Below are positions 22,101-34,080 of a stretch of 64,000 nucleotides of DNA, piece after piece. This stretch comes from Selaginella moellendorffii. Its lineage: Eukaryota; Streptophyta; Lycopodiopsida; Selaginellales; Selaginellaceae. The notes under the pieces are model-generated. The model made no database searches, had not been told where the DNA came from, and worked only from the letters and a program-made list of their open reading frames with translations. A program made the translations under genes and the position numbers. The stretch spans positions 107,569 through 171,568 of the forward strand of contig NW_003314420.1 of NCBI RefSeq assembly GCF_000143415.4. The letters run 5' to 3'. Within the stretch, counting starts at the first letter, position 1. Every line of letters begins with the position of its first letter.

Positions 22101-24670
22101 GAGATGTAAAACTTTAGAAAAATCGTGAACAGTATGATTTTTCAAAATCAAGTCGTTTGTTAGCAGAATCGATTTGTCAGAAAGTTTTATCCTCCGACTG
22201 CGTTGATGTCGTGGAGAATGATTTACAGTTCTAGATCCCTTAGCTGCTACTGTTTGTATAGGATCAGTAAAAGGTATACATTTCCAAGAGCCTCTGTCTT
22301 TATCTGATTCGCACTCCGATGTGAAAAGCATGCGCTTTTGTCTGGCTGATATTCTCTGCGTGATTTCTCCTCCGTTTTCGTTGTGGTAAGTATACTGAAA
22401 TTCGACCAGATATTCAGGCACTACAAGGGTGGACTCAAAGACAAACCACGACCGTTGTACGGGGTCAGATGGATGAAGTCTATAAACAGAATCAGCTCCC
22501 GGATAAGTGGACTTTTTCGCTGCAGGCGAGGCTAAATTGACTGCCATTACAAACTGGTTCATCATGTTAATGAACAATTTGTTGAGGGTAATAGTTACCA
22601 GTAAGATCCTGGACCGAGCAACCAAGGTAAGCTTTCACAACCAAAACCCAGCCTGGAGCCTTTATATTCCAAGGGGACTCTGTCTGCAACTGCTCAGCAA
22701 TCACCTGCTCAGAATCCAAGTCAAATAGATGAAAATTCATAAAGTTATTAACCTGAAGGCGGCGCACATCTGCTAAACCAATAGAATTTGAAAGTAAAAC
22801 TGGCCCATGGCAGCCATGATTAGACTGTCCAGGCAAGTAGGGGAATCCCTCCTCCACAATGCACTGAAATTCATCTGCGCATTGCAACGTTTCCCCGTAA
22901 AGAAGGTACTCAACATGCTTCTTTCTAGATTTAACCACCTGAAATAATGAAGTGAACGCCATAAAATGGAAAAGAAGTCAGTCCCACCGAACCTTTCCTT
23001 CAAAGCCTTTCTCCCACCGGTCTTGGAGGAAGCGATTATGTATACGTATCACTTTCAGTACACGAACCCCAGTGATACCAAATGGAGAATAGTCCAGTAA
23101 TGAAAATCTTGAGGTCACTAAGTTGTCGCAGTTTTTAAACCAGACATCCCTTGGATTCCCTATTTCCATGCGAATGTTACCACCTAAGAAAAGAAGTGCG
23201 TTAGTGTGGGTGAAAACGGGAAGTAATTCAGCCGAAACCTGTGTCAAGCTCCAGCTTGAGCCAGTGTATTTTGCGCTCTACAGCAGCTCTTTCCTTGGCT
23301 CTGACAATGTGCATGTCCTCTCTTAGTGTATCCAGGCGTGCCATTACATGCGATATTTGATTCTCAAGAGTGGTAACCATGGATTTGGAATGATGCCACC
23401 AATCTTGTCTTCTGGATTGCTCAAGCCCCACAAATGAAGTCTTAGTAGACCTGAAAGCTTCTTGAAACTCATGTGCCTGCTTCATTTGCTGCCTCAGATC
23501 CTTTTGATTTCTAAATAGCTTTGCAAGTGTTCTACAAGGAATATTGGCTTTTCAGGTCAATAGCTTGTGTCATGTAGCAACAAAACTACTTACTTTTGAA
23601 GACTTCTTGCACGTCTTGACTCACATTTCACAGACAGAGATGCAATATTCTCCCTATTGTGCTGCAAAGACTTTATGCACATATTATAGTAGACTCTCTT
23701 CCTGGTATAAGTAGCTTTCGCAGCCTGTTTGAGTTCCTCTGCCATATCCTCCGAATCCAGCATAATTAACTGTTGCATACGGAAGAGGATATAAGTCTGC
23801 GAAAAAGCCAGGTAAATAACGATAAAATTGTAAGCAAAACATAAATCTACCTGATAATTATGAAGCAAAGCTATAGGACTACTACCCCAATTCGGGTCGG
23901 CAAAACGTAAATCCCTTAAAAACTTTAGCCTTGTCAAGTTCCCAATCTCCTGCAGTTGTTTTCGATTTAAGTAAACATTTATATGCTAATTGGACGACTA
24001 ACCTTAAATGATCCTATCCCAGTGGCGGCAACATTAAGATGTTCCAGCAGTTTCAAATTTACAATATCTCCAAGCTGACTTATGGTGTTGCATGCGAGAT
24101 TGAGCTCTCTTAGTCTCGCAAGATTTTCAAGCCCCTCCACTTTCTTAATCTGATTGTTTGCGAGCCAGAGAACTTCGAGACTAGAAAGATGGGAGATATT
24201 CCTAACTTGACTGATTTGGTTGCTATGCAAATAGAGTTCTTTGAGCCTAAAACAACCATCCAGGCCTTCAATCCTGCAGCCCGACCAAGTTAATTTTTCA
24301 AGATGTATCATGTTAAAAAATTCTAAACCTTTGAATATGATTTTCATTAAGTCGAAGGACTTCCAGATAGGGACAATTGTGAAGCCCATGAATTCCCCCA
24401 AGATTTTGCTGAACCAGGGAAAGTGAGACAAGGTTTGGAAAGAAAGACATGCAGCAAATTCGAGGGAGGGTGTGCATAAACATTTCGACACTTTTGATAG
24501 TCTCTGGAGCAGATACCAATTGTTCCTCTGTAATGTCGTTGTATTCGCAGATATCCTGTAAAGCTGTTTGGAAAGAGATAGTTGAGAGTCTGAATGAAAA
24601 GAGCGGCGAGTTTTACACCTTGGCACTCGTCTGGAGAAACCATTCGCAAAATCTGCTTTAAGTCTCCCAT
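19139..24670 (-). CDS. LRRC9: LRRC9-like leucine-rich repeat protein
   Basis: Large multi-exon gene with many introns of about 50 nt. The N-terminal exon (ATG 24670) reads MGDLKQILRMVSPDECQ, spliced to ALQDICEYNDI. First LRR block at about 24000-24450 (LVSLSLVQQN, LKELYLHSNQISQV, LEVLWLANNQIKKVEGL, LRELNLACNTISQLG). A helical region follows (VYYNMCIKSLQ near 23690; coiled coil 23228-23485). The central non-LRR part has WFVFESTLVVPEYLVEFQY near 22430, as in LRRC9. More LRR blocks: 21840-22100, 20960-21470, 20590-20960, 19766-20385. C-terminal tail 19139-19600 includes VPLKVTAINFEN; stop at 19139. Estimated length about 1450 aa, as in animals. LRRC9 is associated with cilia. I checked several splice joins in phase, not all. 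Confidence 0.85.
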
Positions 24671-25135
24671 GCTGGTCCACGAGAAATAATTTCACAGCAG
24701 CCTGCATTGTTCTTTGAGCATGGCAAACCTAATTTGCTCTGTAAATGGAAGTCTTGTCCCAATGGGTGAGCTTCGTTGAGAGCCAAAGCTTGAGAGTTCG
24801 TGCATGTCGAGCTGACTATAGTGTACCGATCATGAGCGAATAATCTAGAGACAGAGCAAGAACGGTCCACAGTTTAAACTGCTGTAAAATTTAGGGTAAG
24901 TGGAACAAGAGCAATGGAGCAGGCAACAGAGGAAACTTTAACTCATTGCTTCGCAGACTGGGTATACGACTTTAATGGAAACACGTGGTTTACAGTGTTT
25001 ATAGAGAGCTGAGGAAGCTTCTCGTTTCTTAGAAATGGCAATCCAGAGGGTAGAATGCGCCCCACAAACTTCTAGGCCTCATTCTCCATGTAATTTCTGC
25101 ACACAGTCTGTTTTCCCCAAAGGTATTATAGAAAA
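24671..25135. other. Upstream flank of the LRRC9-like gene
   Basis: No further coding exon recognised. The minus-strand ORF 24658-24870 overlaps the start but has no homologous feel and is followed by stops, so I take it as 5' flank or 5' UTR. Confidence 0.4.
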
Positions 25136-25139
25136 AATT

Positions 25140-26330
25140 CCTTAGAATGTGTGGATTGACTGAAGATTCCAACTGTGAAGAAGTTCAATTTGAAGAAGTT
25201 TTTGGCTGCCAGAGGAATTCCAGATGCAGAGGCTTTAATGGCCATTCTAATGGTTTTGAGTGATATAGGTCTTTGATGGTGGAATTGGCTTGAGGAATTT
25301 TGTGTTGCAGACAAGAAACCATCAATATCTACTATGGATGAGTTTGAAGCTGCTTTTTATTTACATTTTACCCCTGATTATGATGTGAAGAATGCTTGCA
25401 CAAAACTTTGACATTTCTAGCAAGGGAAAATGAGCTTACTCACTTGATAAGCTGTGTCCCAATGAAGGATCCAGATCAAAACAAATCCTACTTCTTGATA
25501 GCGTTCATAGTGAGAGCATGAGGCAACACTCATCATTCCCAACTTATAAAGAGTTTGAAATTTGTCAACTTGACAATGACAAACATAAGGCTCCCAAGTG
25601 TTTGAGGAGTCCTTCAGTCAAGAATCATTGTAATAATCATTGTGGACATAGGGATGGGAACAAACATCACAAGTTGAAGTTTGTGGTGACCACTTCAGAT
25701 GCAAAAGGGTTGAAGAAGCAAAAGTTCTTTGTGAAGAATTATATCCAAAGTTATCATCATTACGTCAAGCTTAGACACTACAAAATTAATTTTCCTCAGC
25801 TGAAGAACAAGCAACAAAGAAAAAAGAATGGCCAATCTTCTAATGAAGGCAAGTCAGATACTAAGAAGTTGCAATGTGAGGATGATGAGAAAGACTGTTT
25901 TGGTTAGAGGAAGAGGCTTTCGATTGTTGCTTATCAACTAAATTATGTGTTGAAAAAGATGGAGTTCGAGCACACTCATGCATCAGCTTTAATGCTAGAG
26001 GGCATGTTCCATGGTAGTCCAATGTGGATTTTATTGGATAGTGGAAGTGATGAAAATTTTGTTTCGATAAAGTTTGTTGAGGAATATGGCCTGGTGACAT
26101 GAGGAATTCTTCTATACATGGTGGAAGGTGTAACTACCCCTTTTTAGCAATTCAATGCTTCTGTAGAGTGGCTAGAAGTGTTGGTTGGCAAAACCACACT
26201 TGTGGAGACTTTTTATATTGCAGAGATCCATCATGTGAATCTCATTTTTGGGATGCCATGGTTGAGAGGGTGGATCTGGAGATAAAGAGAGGTGTTACAT
26301 GTGGGGGGGACCCTGGAAAATTCTGGGTTC
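25140..26330 (+). pseudogene. Degenerate gypsy gag-protease relic
   Basis: Plus-strand retrotransposon remains in broken frames. A gag-like block FEAAFYLHFTPDYDVKN is near 25340; a basic region 25518-25900 is rich in Lys and His; around 25960-26100 comes a retropepsin-like ILLDSGSDENFVSIKF with the DSG active-site triad, and further on LIFGMPWLRGW, the second protease block. Stops and frameshifts are frequent. It is unlike Gyp-A and Gyp-B at sequence level, so it is a third, older lineage. No LTR found. Confidence 0.65.
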
Positions 26331-27184
26331 TCTCATGTTATATGCACCCCTTTTGGGCAATTGGAGCTTGGAATCCGTTTGGGTCGACCTAGGAGAGCCC
26401 CGGGCCCCAATTCTGGAGAATCCTCCAAGTCAACCCTAGAGGAGCCTTGGCCATACATGTGGCAACCTAAATTTGTTTTAGATCTGGTGGAAATAAGGCC
26501 ATGCTACAGCTAGTGCACCCAAGAAAATTAACGAGAGATGGAATCACTACACCATCCCTCAAGAGGACAATCAGGTAGCTCAAGAGCACCCACAACAACA
26601 TCAATGGTGCAACCATAAGCTACAAACCAAGTAAGGATTAGAGAATTTTTGTATTTGTATTCATGATGCATTTCTAAGAAAACTTGGCATCTCTAGCATC
26701 ATTTTCAGTTCAGAATTTTTATTTATTTGCAAGGCAGAGTCTTGGGGATGCCCTAGTGAGCTAAAATTTTCATTTTATTTAAGCTAAATTTTTCTTTTTA
26801 GGAAACACAATTGGACTTAGAACTCATGGAAAATCCACAAGTGCCTTAGAATTTGGATTGTGCTTTTAGAAACATGTTTAGTGTAGTTTATGTAATAGTC
26901 ACTTACTCAACAAAATGTTTACACACCAAAACTTCTTTAAGTCCACAAGACCTATCTAATGAGTTTTTCAAGTTTAAATTTTGGTTTGAGTTTTCTTTTC
27001 CTTCTACATTTCAGTTGACTTTGGTTCTTTCCTTATCTGTAACTATGTCTCAATAGCAGGAAATACAGCTACAAGTTGCCTCGACACCTCAACTTTCAAT
27101 CTCTTAAATCCAGACTAGTAGAAGTGATTCAAAGTATTTTAAACAGAAGATTGAAGTTAGGAAGGAGAAGAGATGGACACTAGA
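26331..27184. other. Unclassified AT-rich stretch
   Basis: No domain, repeat or RNA gene recognised. Probably the decayed continuation of the retrotransposon to its left. Confidence 0.4.
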
Positions 27185-28400
27185 GTGTAAGCCATAAATT
27201 TTGCTTTTCCAATTTGCCAACTTACCTTGTTTATCTAACCACCACTGCCTTAGCTTTAGTTAAGTTTCCTTACCAAGGTTTCTACCTATTGTACTAGCTC
27301 ATACTTGGTTTTAGCTATTCATTACACAAGCAATGGAATGTTAGCCATCCATTTATGAATTCTCAAATTCTCTCCTAGTGGCCCTCCCCAGATTAAACTA
27401 GACTTAAGGTTCAGATACATTCTTCACAAGCACAAACAGCTAAACTGTAGCGCATGTGATCATGGGATGAGATTTGGATATACTGTCACCGTGGATCCTT
27501 GGAACCTTGGGAGATAAATGGGGATAAAATAGCCACTAAGGGCTCTCTCATCAAGCAATTGCCCCTTTTCCAGTTGGCTTAAGGGGAGAGAGATAAGGTG
27601 CGCTACAGTTGGTATCGGAGCAAATGGCACGGGTTCGATTCCCATTGATTAGTGGCTACTTAAAAGTATAATATACCCTTGAGCAAGGTATATTCCTACC
27701 CCTAAAAATTTAAATCGTACATATTGGGCATCCATGCGTACGTCCTTCCTCTTGTGTGGAGTATCCACGGACGAAGGTATCCACCGTGGGACTGCGGTAC
27801 GGGTGGATGACTAGTTGCCTCACATGGAATAGCTGGTCTACACAATGGAAGGATTGGTAGATTGAGTGCGGAAATGGAGGTGTTGGTTCCCCTTGGCTCA
27901 GTAGGGGTTGTTAGTCAATAGTCAATGAGGACATTGACATCTCTAAAGGGGGGGTGAGTGTAGTGCATGTGATCATGGGATGAGATTTGGATATACTGTC
28001 ACCGTGGATCTTTGGAACCTTGGGAGATAAATGGGGATAAAATAGCCACTAAGGGCTCTCTCATCAAGCAATTGCCCCTTTTCCAGTTGGCTTAAGGGGA
28101 GAGAGATAAGGTGCGCTACATAAACACACTAAGCCTCCAGGTTCCTAACCTCCCTTGGTACCACAAAACTTGATCATAGGACCCTCTAATCCCAAGCCTA
28201 GGGGCATCACTTGCTTTGGGACCCTAAGGGGAAACATTGTGGCCTAACGGCCAGGTATGGGTACCCTATTCCCCCGCTTCCATCCCGAAGGGAAGGCCCA
28301 AACCCCTAGGATGGGGCAAGGACAATTGATCCATATAATACTCAAGTGGGGCACCACTCCACATGAGCTGGGAGCACCACAGTCAGTTTTCCTGTGTTTT
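27185..28400 (-). repeat. Gyp-B-type LTR fragment, split by a TRIM
   Basis: Reading on the plus strand, TGTAAGCCATAAATTTT at 27185 matches 14151, 31619 and 57842, the minus-oriented LTR end. The match runs to 27445, is interrupted by the TRIM, and resumes at 28121 (ACACTAAGCCTCC) to about 28400. It lacks the array half, so it is truncated. Confidence 0.8.
27446..28120 (+). mobile_element. Complete TRIM retrotransposon, 675 bp
   Basis: Two 162-bp LTRs, 27446-27607 and 27959-28120, differ at only about two positions, so the insertion is young. LTR ends are TGTAGCGC and GCGCTACA. The first LTR is followed by GTTGGTATCGGAGC, a tRNA-Met-type primer site, and the second is preceded by a purine tract AAAGGGGGGGTGAG. 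The internal part is about 351 bp without any coding domain. A perfect 5-bp target duplication TAAAC (27441-27445, 28121-28125) flanks it. This is the definition of a terminal-repeat retrotransposon in miniature; it must borrow proteins from an autonomous element. Confidence 0.93.
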
Positions 28401-29028
28401 TCTATGTTATGCTTGTTGGACTTTGGCTTCAACCACTGTTATGTAGCACACTTTTAGCTCCAGTTTGAGGCTTAGGGATTTTTATCTCATAAAGCCTTCC
28501 AATAGTAAGTTTGAGTAAAATGGTTTAGGGCTTCACCATTACCCATCCCATGATTCACCACTTGTAAAACCATCATAACCAACATATATTGATATAGGCC
28601 TTTTTGATTGTATAATATGAACACAAACATTGAGATTACATCTCATTGCAAATCGTCTCTTGAGGACATAAAAATGATTTATATATTTGATCTTTTGTCC
28701 CTAATGACCCTCTTTTTGGTCTCTAACTTTGACTAAACCTCAAGTTTGAGTTTCCACTACCTTTAGTTCAATCTAAAAAAAAGCTTTTGAGAGCACAACA
28801 ATGACTACTTGAATTAATAAACTATCCCTATAGTCTTAATTGATCCTTTTATAATCATGTCTAGGAATGATCCACTAATGCCATATTAGAGAACTATAGA
28901 CAAGCTTATTTGCCACTCATACCAAACTTAGAGAAGGTTTACTTTTACCTTTGGTAACATGGAACAACTCATGGTAACCACTGATAGGCTAACATTAATC
29001 TTTCCAACTCAAAGTGTAACCTTAAGTT
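28401..29028 (-). mobile_element. LTR-C and LTR-D debris, inverted
   Basis: 28401-28480 resembles the LTR-C start region near 50400-50470 (GGCTTCAACCACTG, TTTGAGGCTTAGGGATTT). About 28500-29028 is the reverse complement of the non-coding internal region of LTR-D at 54470-54780, sharing words such as AATCATGTCTAGGAATGATCC and TGCCACTCAT. It is AT-shifted relative to the plus copy, which suggests age or cytosine deamination. Confidence 0.6.
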
Positions 29029-29182
29029 TGTAGCACACTTTATCTCTCTCCCCTTAATCCAAGGGATAATTGTTTGATGAGAGAGCTCTTAATGCCTATT
29101 TTATACCCATTTATCCCCCAAGGTTCCAAACATCTATAGTGATAGTATATTTAAATCTTATCCCGTGATCACATGCACTATA
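29029..29182 (-). repeat. Old solo LTR of the TRIM family, inverted
   Basis: Reverse complement of the TRIM LTR with a small deletion and many transitions; ends TGTAGCAC and TGCACTATA. No partner LTR or internal part is adjacent. It sits inside LTR-D internal sequence. Confidence 0.75.
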
Positions 29183-29315
29183 AAGTTGCTAAAATACCTC
29201 AATCACTAAGTGCAAGCATAAACTTGTGTAAAAAGTGCATCAAAAATATATTTTGAACCTAAGCAAAAGCTTATACAATATAGTATGAAAAAGTAACTAA
29301 AAAAAAATGTTAGCG

Positions 29316-29695
29316 ACTAAATTTTCCATTCTACTTTAATCACTTAACCACACCTCCGACCACTTGGAGGAGTCTCACTCACAACCTCCATAAGTCCTGT
29401 TCTGGACTTAAGGACTTGCTAGCCCTAAGAATGGCATCCATCTCGGATACTTCCACGTGTCATGTGTTGGTCCTCTTGTCTCTCTTTTCTAGAGACTCAC
29501 TTATTGCTTGCTTCATGCTTGTTCCTCGAGCCCTTCATTGGGAGTTCCACTCCTGCTCTCGACTTTTCAAGTCAGAGCTTTTAGTCCAAACGTGTTATGC
29601 TCATTTGGCTTTCACTTCGGCCACTACCATATGGCACCCTTGTGGCTCCATTTTGGGGCTTAGGGATTTGTGTCTCACACTCAATGGACACATGT
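29316..29695 (-). repeat. LTR-C fragment without its hexamer array
   Basis: 29316-29440 matches 45305-45435 (GCGACTAAATTTT, ACCACTTGGAGGAGTCTCA). 29440-29690 matches 50245-50485 (CTTCCACGTGTCATGTGTTGG through AGGGATTTGTGTCTCACA). Between these, where other copies hold hundreds of bases of hexamer array and core, only about 10 bp (CATCTCGGAT) remain. So the array region has been deleted or this copy predates its expansion. Confidence 0.7.
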
Positions 29696-30291
29696 GAAGC
29701 CATAACAACTAAACATATACCCACTTGGATCATTGTCATCATCCCTATGTATGCAATGAGATTATTTACTTAATCTCATTGGATAGTACTCACTGAGACA
29801 TATTTTATAATACAAAATGTAGCACATGTTATTTTCACCCTTTACCTTATAGTGATTTACCATAGGATAACTATAGAGCAAACTTGAGTTTTTAGGCCTT
29901 AGGCCACTAAATGAAGCAATGGAGCCAAACTCTCAAGTATATAGTAAAGAGCAAAGAACTAGAGCATAGGATGACTCCCAAGCATATAGCCTAAGGAGTA
30001 AAAGGATAAAATTGAAAACCTTGAATAGAGTTTGGTGAAATTTTAGTATAATGCTAGGATATGGATATTCCATCAACTAGCATGGTATGGAACTTGTGCT
30101 TAAACCCAAGCCAGATGTAAAACAAGAAAAAGCATACAAATGAGGAGCTAAACTATGCCTCAAGTTAGTCAGCCATGCCCAACTTACCCTACTATACATT
30201 TCAAACCCCTCTTCTGAATATAAGCACAAGCTTTTGTCTTTCACCATAGTTCTAGAAGTTCATTTTTGGGATAATTACAAGAGCTTACTAA
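29696..30291 (-). mobile_element. LTR-D end and internal start, inverted
   Basis: About 29700-29817 is the reverse complement of 54247-54360 (primer-site side of LTR-D internal region). TGTAGCACATG at 29818 is the inverted LTR-D end, matching 54180-54246 to about 29875. The remaining 29876-30291 is unclassified. Confidence 0.6.
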
Positions 30292-31618
30292 TGTAAGGAA
30301 CCAACTCCCCAAGGTGCCATATGCTAAAGGATCCTTAAAACCATGACTGGAATGATAAAGAGTTCATCAAATAAGATCGAGTTTGAAAATAACTCTAAGA
30401 CCAAGTTTGAGACCAAGCTCGAGACCAAGCTCGAGACCAACTTAGAGACCTAGTGCGAGACTAAGTCTGAGATCGAGTCTGAGACTGAGTCCGAGGTCAG
30501 ATTTGAGAGCTCTCGACTCATGTGGAGTGGTGCCCCACTTGAGTACCATACGGCTTATTGATCCTTGCTTTTTCTAAGGGGCTTGGGCCTTTCCTTTGGG
30601 TGCAAGTGGGGGAGTAGGGGTACCTATACCATAGTGTTTCCCCTTGGGGTCCCAAAATAAGAGATGCACCCAATGCTTGGGATTTAGATGGTCCTATGAT
30701 GAAGTCTTATGGTACAAAGGGATGTTAGGAACTTGGAAACTTGATGTATTTGAATACTTGTGCTTGCAGGGAGTATAGCTAAACCATAAGTCCAATTTAA
30801 CATGAGGGGGATTGAGAGAGAATTTAAGAATTCGTGGATGGTTAGCTCCCTGTTGCTCATCTAGTGAGTAGCTAAAGCCAAGTAGAACCAAGTAGGAGTG
30901 GGTTCTATAAGCAAGAACCTTAGCAAAGAAACTTAACTAATGATAAGGTAGTGGTGGTCAGATAGATGAGGTAAGCTAGCAAATTGGAAAGGAAAAATGG
31001 CTTATAATTTGGTATTAGAGGCTTTTCCACATTCTAGCGAAGGATAAATGTGGATTGCTAGGAGATGGTTAAAGCATGGCATAAGAGAACTACGGTGAAG
31101 ACAGAACCTCCTCTAAAGCTAGAGCTTTCAATCGAACAAGAACCTATTAGATGAGGAATACTTGCATGGGGAGGACTCCAAAGAGGAAACTTCGAAACAA
31201 GAGTCTAGTGGGGAGGTTTGGTTGTCCAAGGCTCAATTGGATGTTCTAGAAGCATAATTGGTATAGACCAATACCCTATTGGAGACCCTCGTATGCAAGT
31301 TAAAGTGTGACGAGAAATAAAAAAAAGAAGCAAAAGATGCAAATGCTGGCAGTGTAAAAGGCATGGACCCTTTGGTAAGGATTAAGGCAAAACCAAATAA
31401 AGTCAAACAAACCAAAGTAGAATTAGTCCCTCAAGCACTTCCCAAGTATAAACCAAAGCCCCCATCGATCTTCAAGGGAGTGAATGACTATAAGGTGGTG
31501 GAGGATTAGTTTTATGATATGGAGAATTACTTCTAAGTGTTATGGTTACCAAGTTTGGAAAATGTCCCTTGTGCAAAACTATACTTAGTAAATAATGCTA
31601 AGTATTGGTAGAGAATAA
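30292..31618 (+). mobile_element. Plus-strand Gyp-B 5' end: LTR, primer site, gag start
   Basis: LTR 30292-31006 (TGTAAGGAACC to GGCTTATA) with a short decayed hexamer array at 30370-30505. The primer site ATTTGGTATTAGAGGC follows. Gag coding from about 31072 matches the 14089 copy (acidic N-terminus, then PKPPSIFKGVNDYKVVED near 31455) but is full of stops. It is cut at 31618 by a solo LTR, and only about 20 bp of gag remain beyond that. Confidence 0.78.
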
Positions 31619-32718
31619 TGTAAGCCACAAATTTTTCTTTTTTAATTTGCTAGCTCACCTCGTCTATCCGACCGACACTTCCTTCGACTTAGCTAAGTTC
31701 CCTCACCAAGATTCCCATCTATGGTACCAGCTCTTACTTGGTTTCATCTACTCATTACATGAGCAACAGAGCGTTAGTTATCCATCCACAAATTCCCAAA
31801 TCTCTCCCAATACCCCTCCCCAGTTAAATTGGACTTAAGGTTTGGCTACACTCCCAAGAGGCACAAGCAGCCAAGCACACTAAGCCTCTAAATTCTTAAC
31901 GTCCCTTGGTACCACAAGATTTAATCATGGGACCCTTTAAATCCCAAGCCTTGGGTGCCACACTTGCTCTGGGATATAGGGGGAAACACCATGGCCTAAC
32001 GGCCCAGTATGGGTACTCATACTCCCCCACTTCCATCTTGAAAGGAAGGCCCAAGCCCCTAGCCAGAGCGAGGACCAATGAGCCACATGGTACTCAAGTG
32101 GGGTACCACTCCACATGAGCCGGGAGCATCATAGTCGATTTCCCTTTCGGGAGTGGGAGTTGCTCTTGAGCACTTTCTGGGGTGGCCCCTCTGGCACCAC
32201 CCAAGTCCATGCTCACTCCCAGCCAAGGCCCCTCGGCCCCAGTCTCAACCTCAAGTTAGTTTGGAAGCACCATTAGAGAGTTCCTTCAAGACTAGTTCCT
32301 AGACCTCACTATCCTTACTATACTTTTGGAACCACATGCAGCCCCCCCCCCCCCGGGACACACACGCTTTGGGCTTTCACCCCTCGACCTGTATTAATAC
32401 TTGGACTCAGTCTTGGACTTGATCTCGGACCCGATCTCGGACCCAACCTCGGACTTGGTCTTGGACTCGATCACAGACTCGACCTCGGACTCAACCTCGG
32501 ACTCACTCTCGGACCAGATCTCGGATCTTGGATTTTGTCTCGAACTCGATCTTAGAGTCGGCCTTGGACTCGATTCTGGACTCTATTTCGAACTCAGTCT
32601 CAAAGTCAATCTTGGACTCGATCTCAGACTCGATCCCATTTGATGAACTCTTTATTATTTCGATCGTGCTTTTGGGGATCCTTTAGCCTACAACACCTTG
32701 GGGAGTTGGTTTCTTACA
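31619..32718 (-). repeat. Solo Gyp-B LTR with target duplication
   Basis: Complete 1100-bp LTR (plus reading TGTAAGCC to TTCTTACA) with conserved head, hexamer array (32395-32640), core and C-run (32342-32354). A perfect 5-bp duplication AATAA lies at 31614-31618 and 32719-32723. No internal sequence: a product of unequal LTR recombination. It is inserted in the gag of a plus-strand Gyp-B. Confidence 0.88.
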
Positions 32719-32744
32719 AATAATAAAGGCCAACGAAGGATTGG

Positions 32745-34056
32745 TATATACCCTCATTTGACCAACAAAGGACTGGCATACACCCTCATTTGTTTATAAT
32801 AGATGAGTCCAATTCTTTCTGCATAACCTATTTTCTCTTCTGTTGGCAGCTCACTTCTCTAGTGAGCTTCTCGCGCCTCTTGGTTCCTTAGCAACACTTC
32901 TTGTGCTAGACCATCATTCTCATATGTTGTTCGCACATCATCCCAAAATGTTGTTGTTGTGCTAGAGATCGTCAACTTCAAGCTTGCCTTTTGACTTAGA
33001 GCATTTGCCACAATGTTGTTCTTCCTAGGTTTATACAGAATCTTGAAATCAAACTCAGCCAAAGCATTGGCCCATCAACCTTGTTTCCCTTTTAGGTCAG
33101 GCTGCGACAAAAAGTGTTTTGTTGCCACATTATCCATGTAAATTTTTAAGTGCCTCCCAAGGTAGTGTTGCCACTCCTTGAGCGCCTTGACCACTGCAAA
33201 TAATTCCCTCCAGTGGGCAGGCCACTTTTGCTGAGGCTTGTTCAACTTCTTCGAGAAGAACACCACTGGATAGTTATCTTTCTTCAAAACTATGCCCAAC
33301 ACAAAGTTAGAAGCATCTGTTTTTACCTCAAAGTCCTTACCAAAGTCTGGTAATGCCAACACGGGAGTCTTCCTCAACTTCCCTTTGAGGTGGACAAATG
33401 CCGCTTCACATTCCACTGTCCATACCATTTTCCCTCACCCGTTTGGTCCGTTAAGGGTAGGGCTACTCTTGAATAGTGTTTGATAAACTTTCGGTAATAG
33501 TTGCACAGCCCTAACAATGCCCTCAACTCATATACATTCAATGGTCGCTCCCATCCTTGGATTGGTTGGACCTTCTTAGGGTCCACCTTAAGCCCGTCCT
33601 TGCCCACCACATGCCTGAAAAACTTTACCTCTTGTTGAGCAAATTCATATTTGCTCTCTTAACATACAGCTTGTGTTCCCTTAGTTTCTCAAATACGTCA
33701 AATGTTCGGCATAGTCCTCTAGCATTTCACTATAGATCAAGATGTCGTCAATATAGACGACCAGAAAGTGATCCAAATAAGGTACAAAGATGTGGTTCAT
33801 CAATGCCGAAAATATTGCCAGCTCATTGCATAGCCCAGAGGGCATCACTAGAAACTCAAAGCTCCCATACCTTATCCTATAGGTTGTCTTCTCAACATCT
33901 TCCTTTGCTACCCTGATCTAGTAGTATCTTGACTTTAGGTCAATCCTTGAGAAGTATTTTGCCTTTAGTACTTATCAAACAGGTCCTTAATCCTTGACTT
34001 GTTCTTCTTTGTATACTTGTTGAGCAACTGGTAGTCTATACACATATACATAGATC
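32745..34056 (-). pseudogene. Gyp-B pol fragment (integrase edge, RNase H, reverse transcriptase)
   Basis: Minus-strand continuation of Gyp-B pol: integrase N-edge near 32760-32870, RNase H ORF 33075-33428 (DASNFVLGIVL, MDN), RNase H-RT link 33374-33610 (LRALLGLCNYYRKFI), and RT around 33650-34056 with the YIDD-type box near 33745. Many small deletions. It is cut at 34056/40937 by the DNA transposon and resumes at 40937. Confidence 0.8.
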
Positions 34057-34080
34057 AAGCTCTATTTCGTTAAAGTGGGA
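34057..34080 (+). repeat. Left terminal inverted repeat of the DNA transposon
   Basis: 24 bp starting AAGCTCTATTTCG. It pairs with 40913-40936 at 23 of 24 positions (G/A difference at position 13). Confidence 0.9.

Noticed and set aside
25518-25907. 129-codon Lys/His-rich ORF as a host nuclear protein
   Set aside because: It sits between gag-like and protease-like blocks of a decayed retroelement and reads as a gag nucleocapsid-type basic region.
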